Source: Leptolyngbya sp. BC1307
GTDB taxonomy: Bacteria > Cyanobacteriota > Cyanobacteriia > Phormidesmidales > Phormidesmidaceae
Reading direction: 5' to 3'
DNA length: 33,995 nt
Assembly (NCBI RefSeq): GCF_002286735.1
Contig: NZ_NRTA01000041.1
Span: 1 to 33,995 of the forward strand
Shown: in pieces, positions 33,925-33,995 of the stretch
Layout of the letters: each line of letters opens with the position of its first letter
How positions within the stretch are numbered: the stretch's first letter is position 1
Position numbers and translations under genes: made by a program
Notes under the pieces: generated by a model
The model's database searches: none
Told to the model about the DNA's origin: nothing
What the model saw: the letters and a program-made list of their open reading frames with translations, nothing else

Positions 33925-33995
33925 CAGTATGATGGCTGAGTACCCACTCAAATAGGTCAGGAAACTGATGGCCAAATAAGCGTTGAGCAGCGGTG

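Overview
The window looks like a compact chromosomal segment of a phycobilisome-containing cyanobacterium. The evidence is frequent HIP1 octamers (GCGATCGC), Thf1/Psb29, a CpcT/CpeT-type bilin lyase, a DUF1350 protein, a CYP110-like P450 and the remnant of a cyanobacterial outer-membrane porin. I cannot name the genus. Most of the sequence is ordinary core and accessory genome, with mobile-element debris at both ends.

Layout. 1-1146: the start of an IS3-like element has cut into a DDE transposase gene, which lies next to a tRNA-Val(GAC) gene behind two perfect hairpins. 1313-3644 (+): a DUF1350 hydrolase-like protein, a zinc-ribbon MBL-fold protein and a DUF421 membrane protein. 3676-8258 (-): a pentapeptide-repeat exported protein, a P450, a YgfZ-like folate protein and a REC-first histidine kinase. 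8435-8571: a 13/16-bp tandem repeat just ahead of a rhomboid protease gene. 9467-12871 (+): an exported glycine-zipper protein, a flavoprotein, a 5'-truncated porin relic and a second coding relic interrupted by a TAG. 12900-14060 (+): DNA polymerase IV.

14115-17610 (-) is a tight urease operon, ureA-ureB-ureG-ureD-ureE-ureF, from which the catalytic subunit gene ureC is missing. It is followed by a small conserved-looking gene (+), rodA (-), an Mrp-type ATPase (-) and a SRPBCC protein (-). Next come hemF (+), a STAS-domain protein (+), a CpcT-like lyase (-) and thf1 (+). 24978-29331 (-) runs from a CNNM/DUF21-CBS membrane protein through a GT39 membrane glycosyltransferase to a methyltransferase-GT2 fusion, which suggests a polyprenyl-phosphate-sugar donor plus transferase pair. 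29434-31350 (+) is a double-NBD peptide-type ABC ATPase, tail to tail with a SAM methyltransferase (-). A lipoprotein gene (+) follows, and the window ends in an IS605-like element with an intact-looking TnpA and a severely truncated TnpB.

I found no convincing new multi-gene defence or biosynthetic system. The observations most worth checking are the GT2-fusion/GT39 module, the urease operon lacking ureC, the decayed IS605 element with a remaining right-side hairpin, the hairpins between tRNA-Val and the transposase, the repeat array before the rhomboid gene, and the TAG-interrupted relic at 12665-12871.
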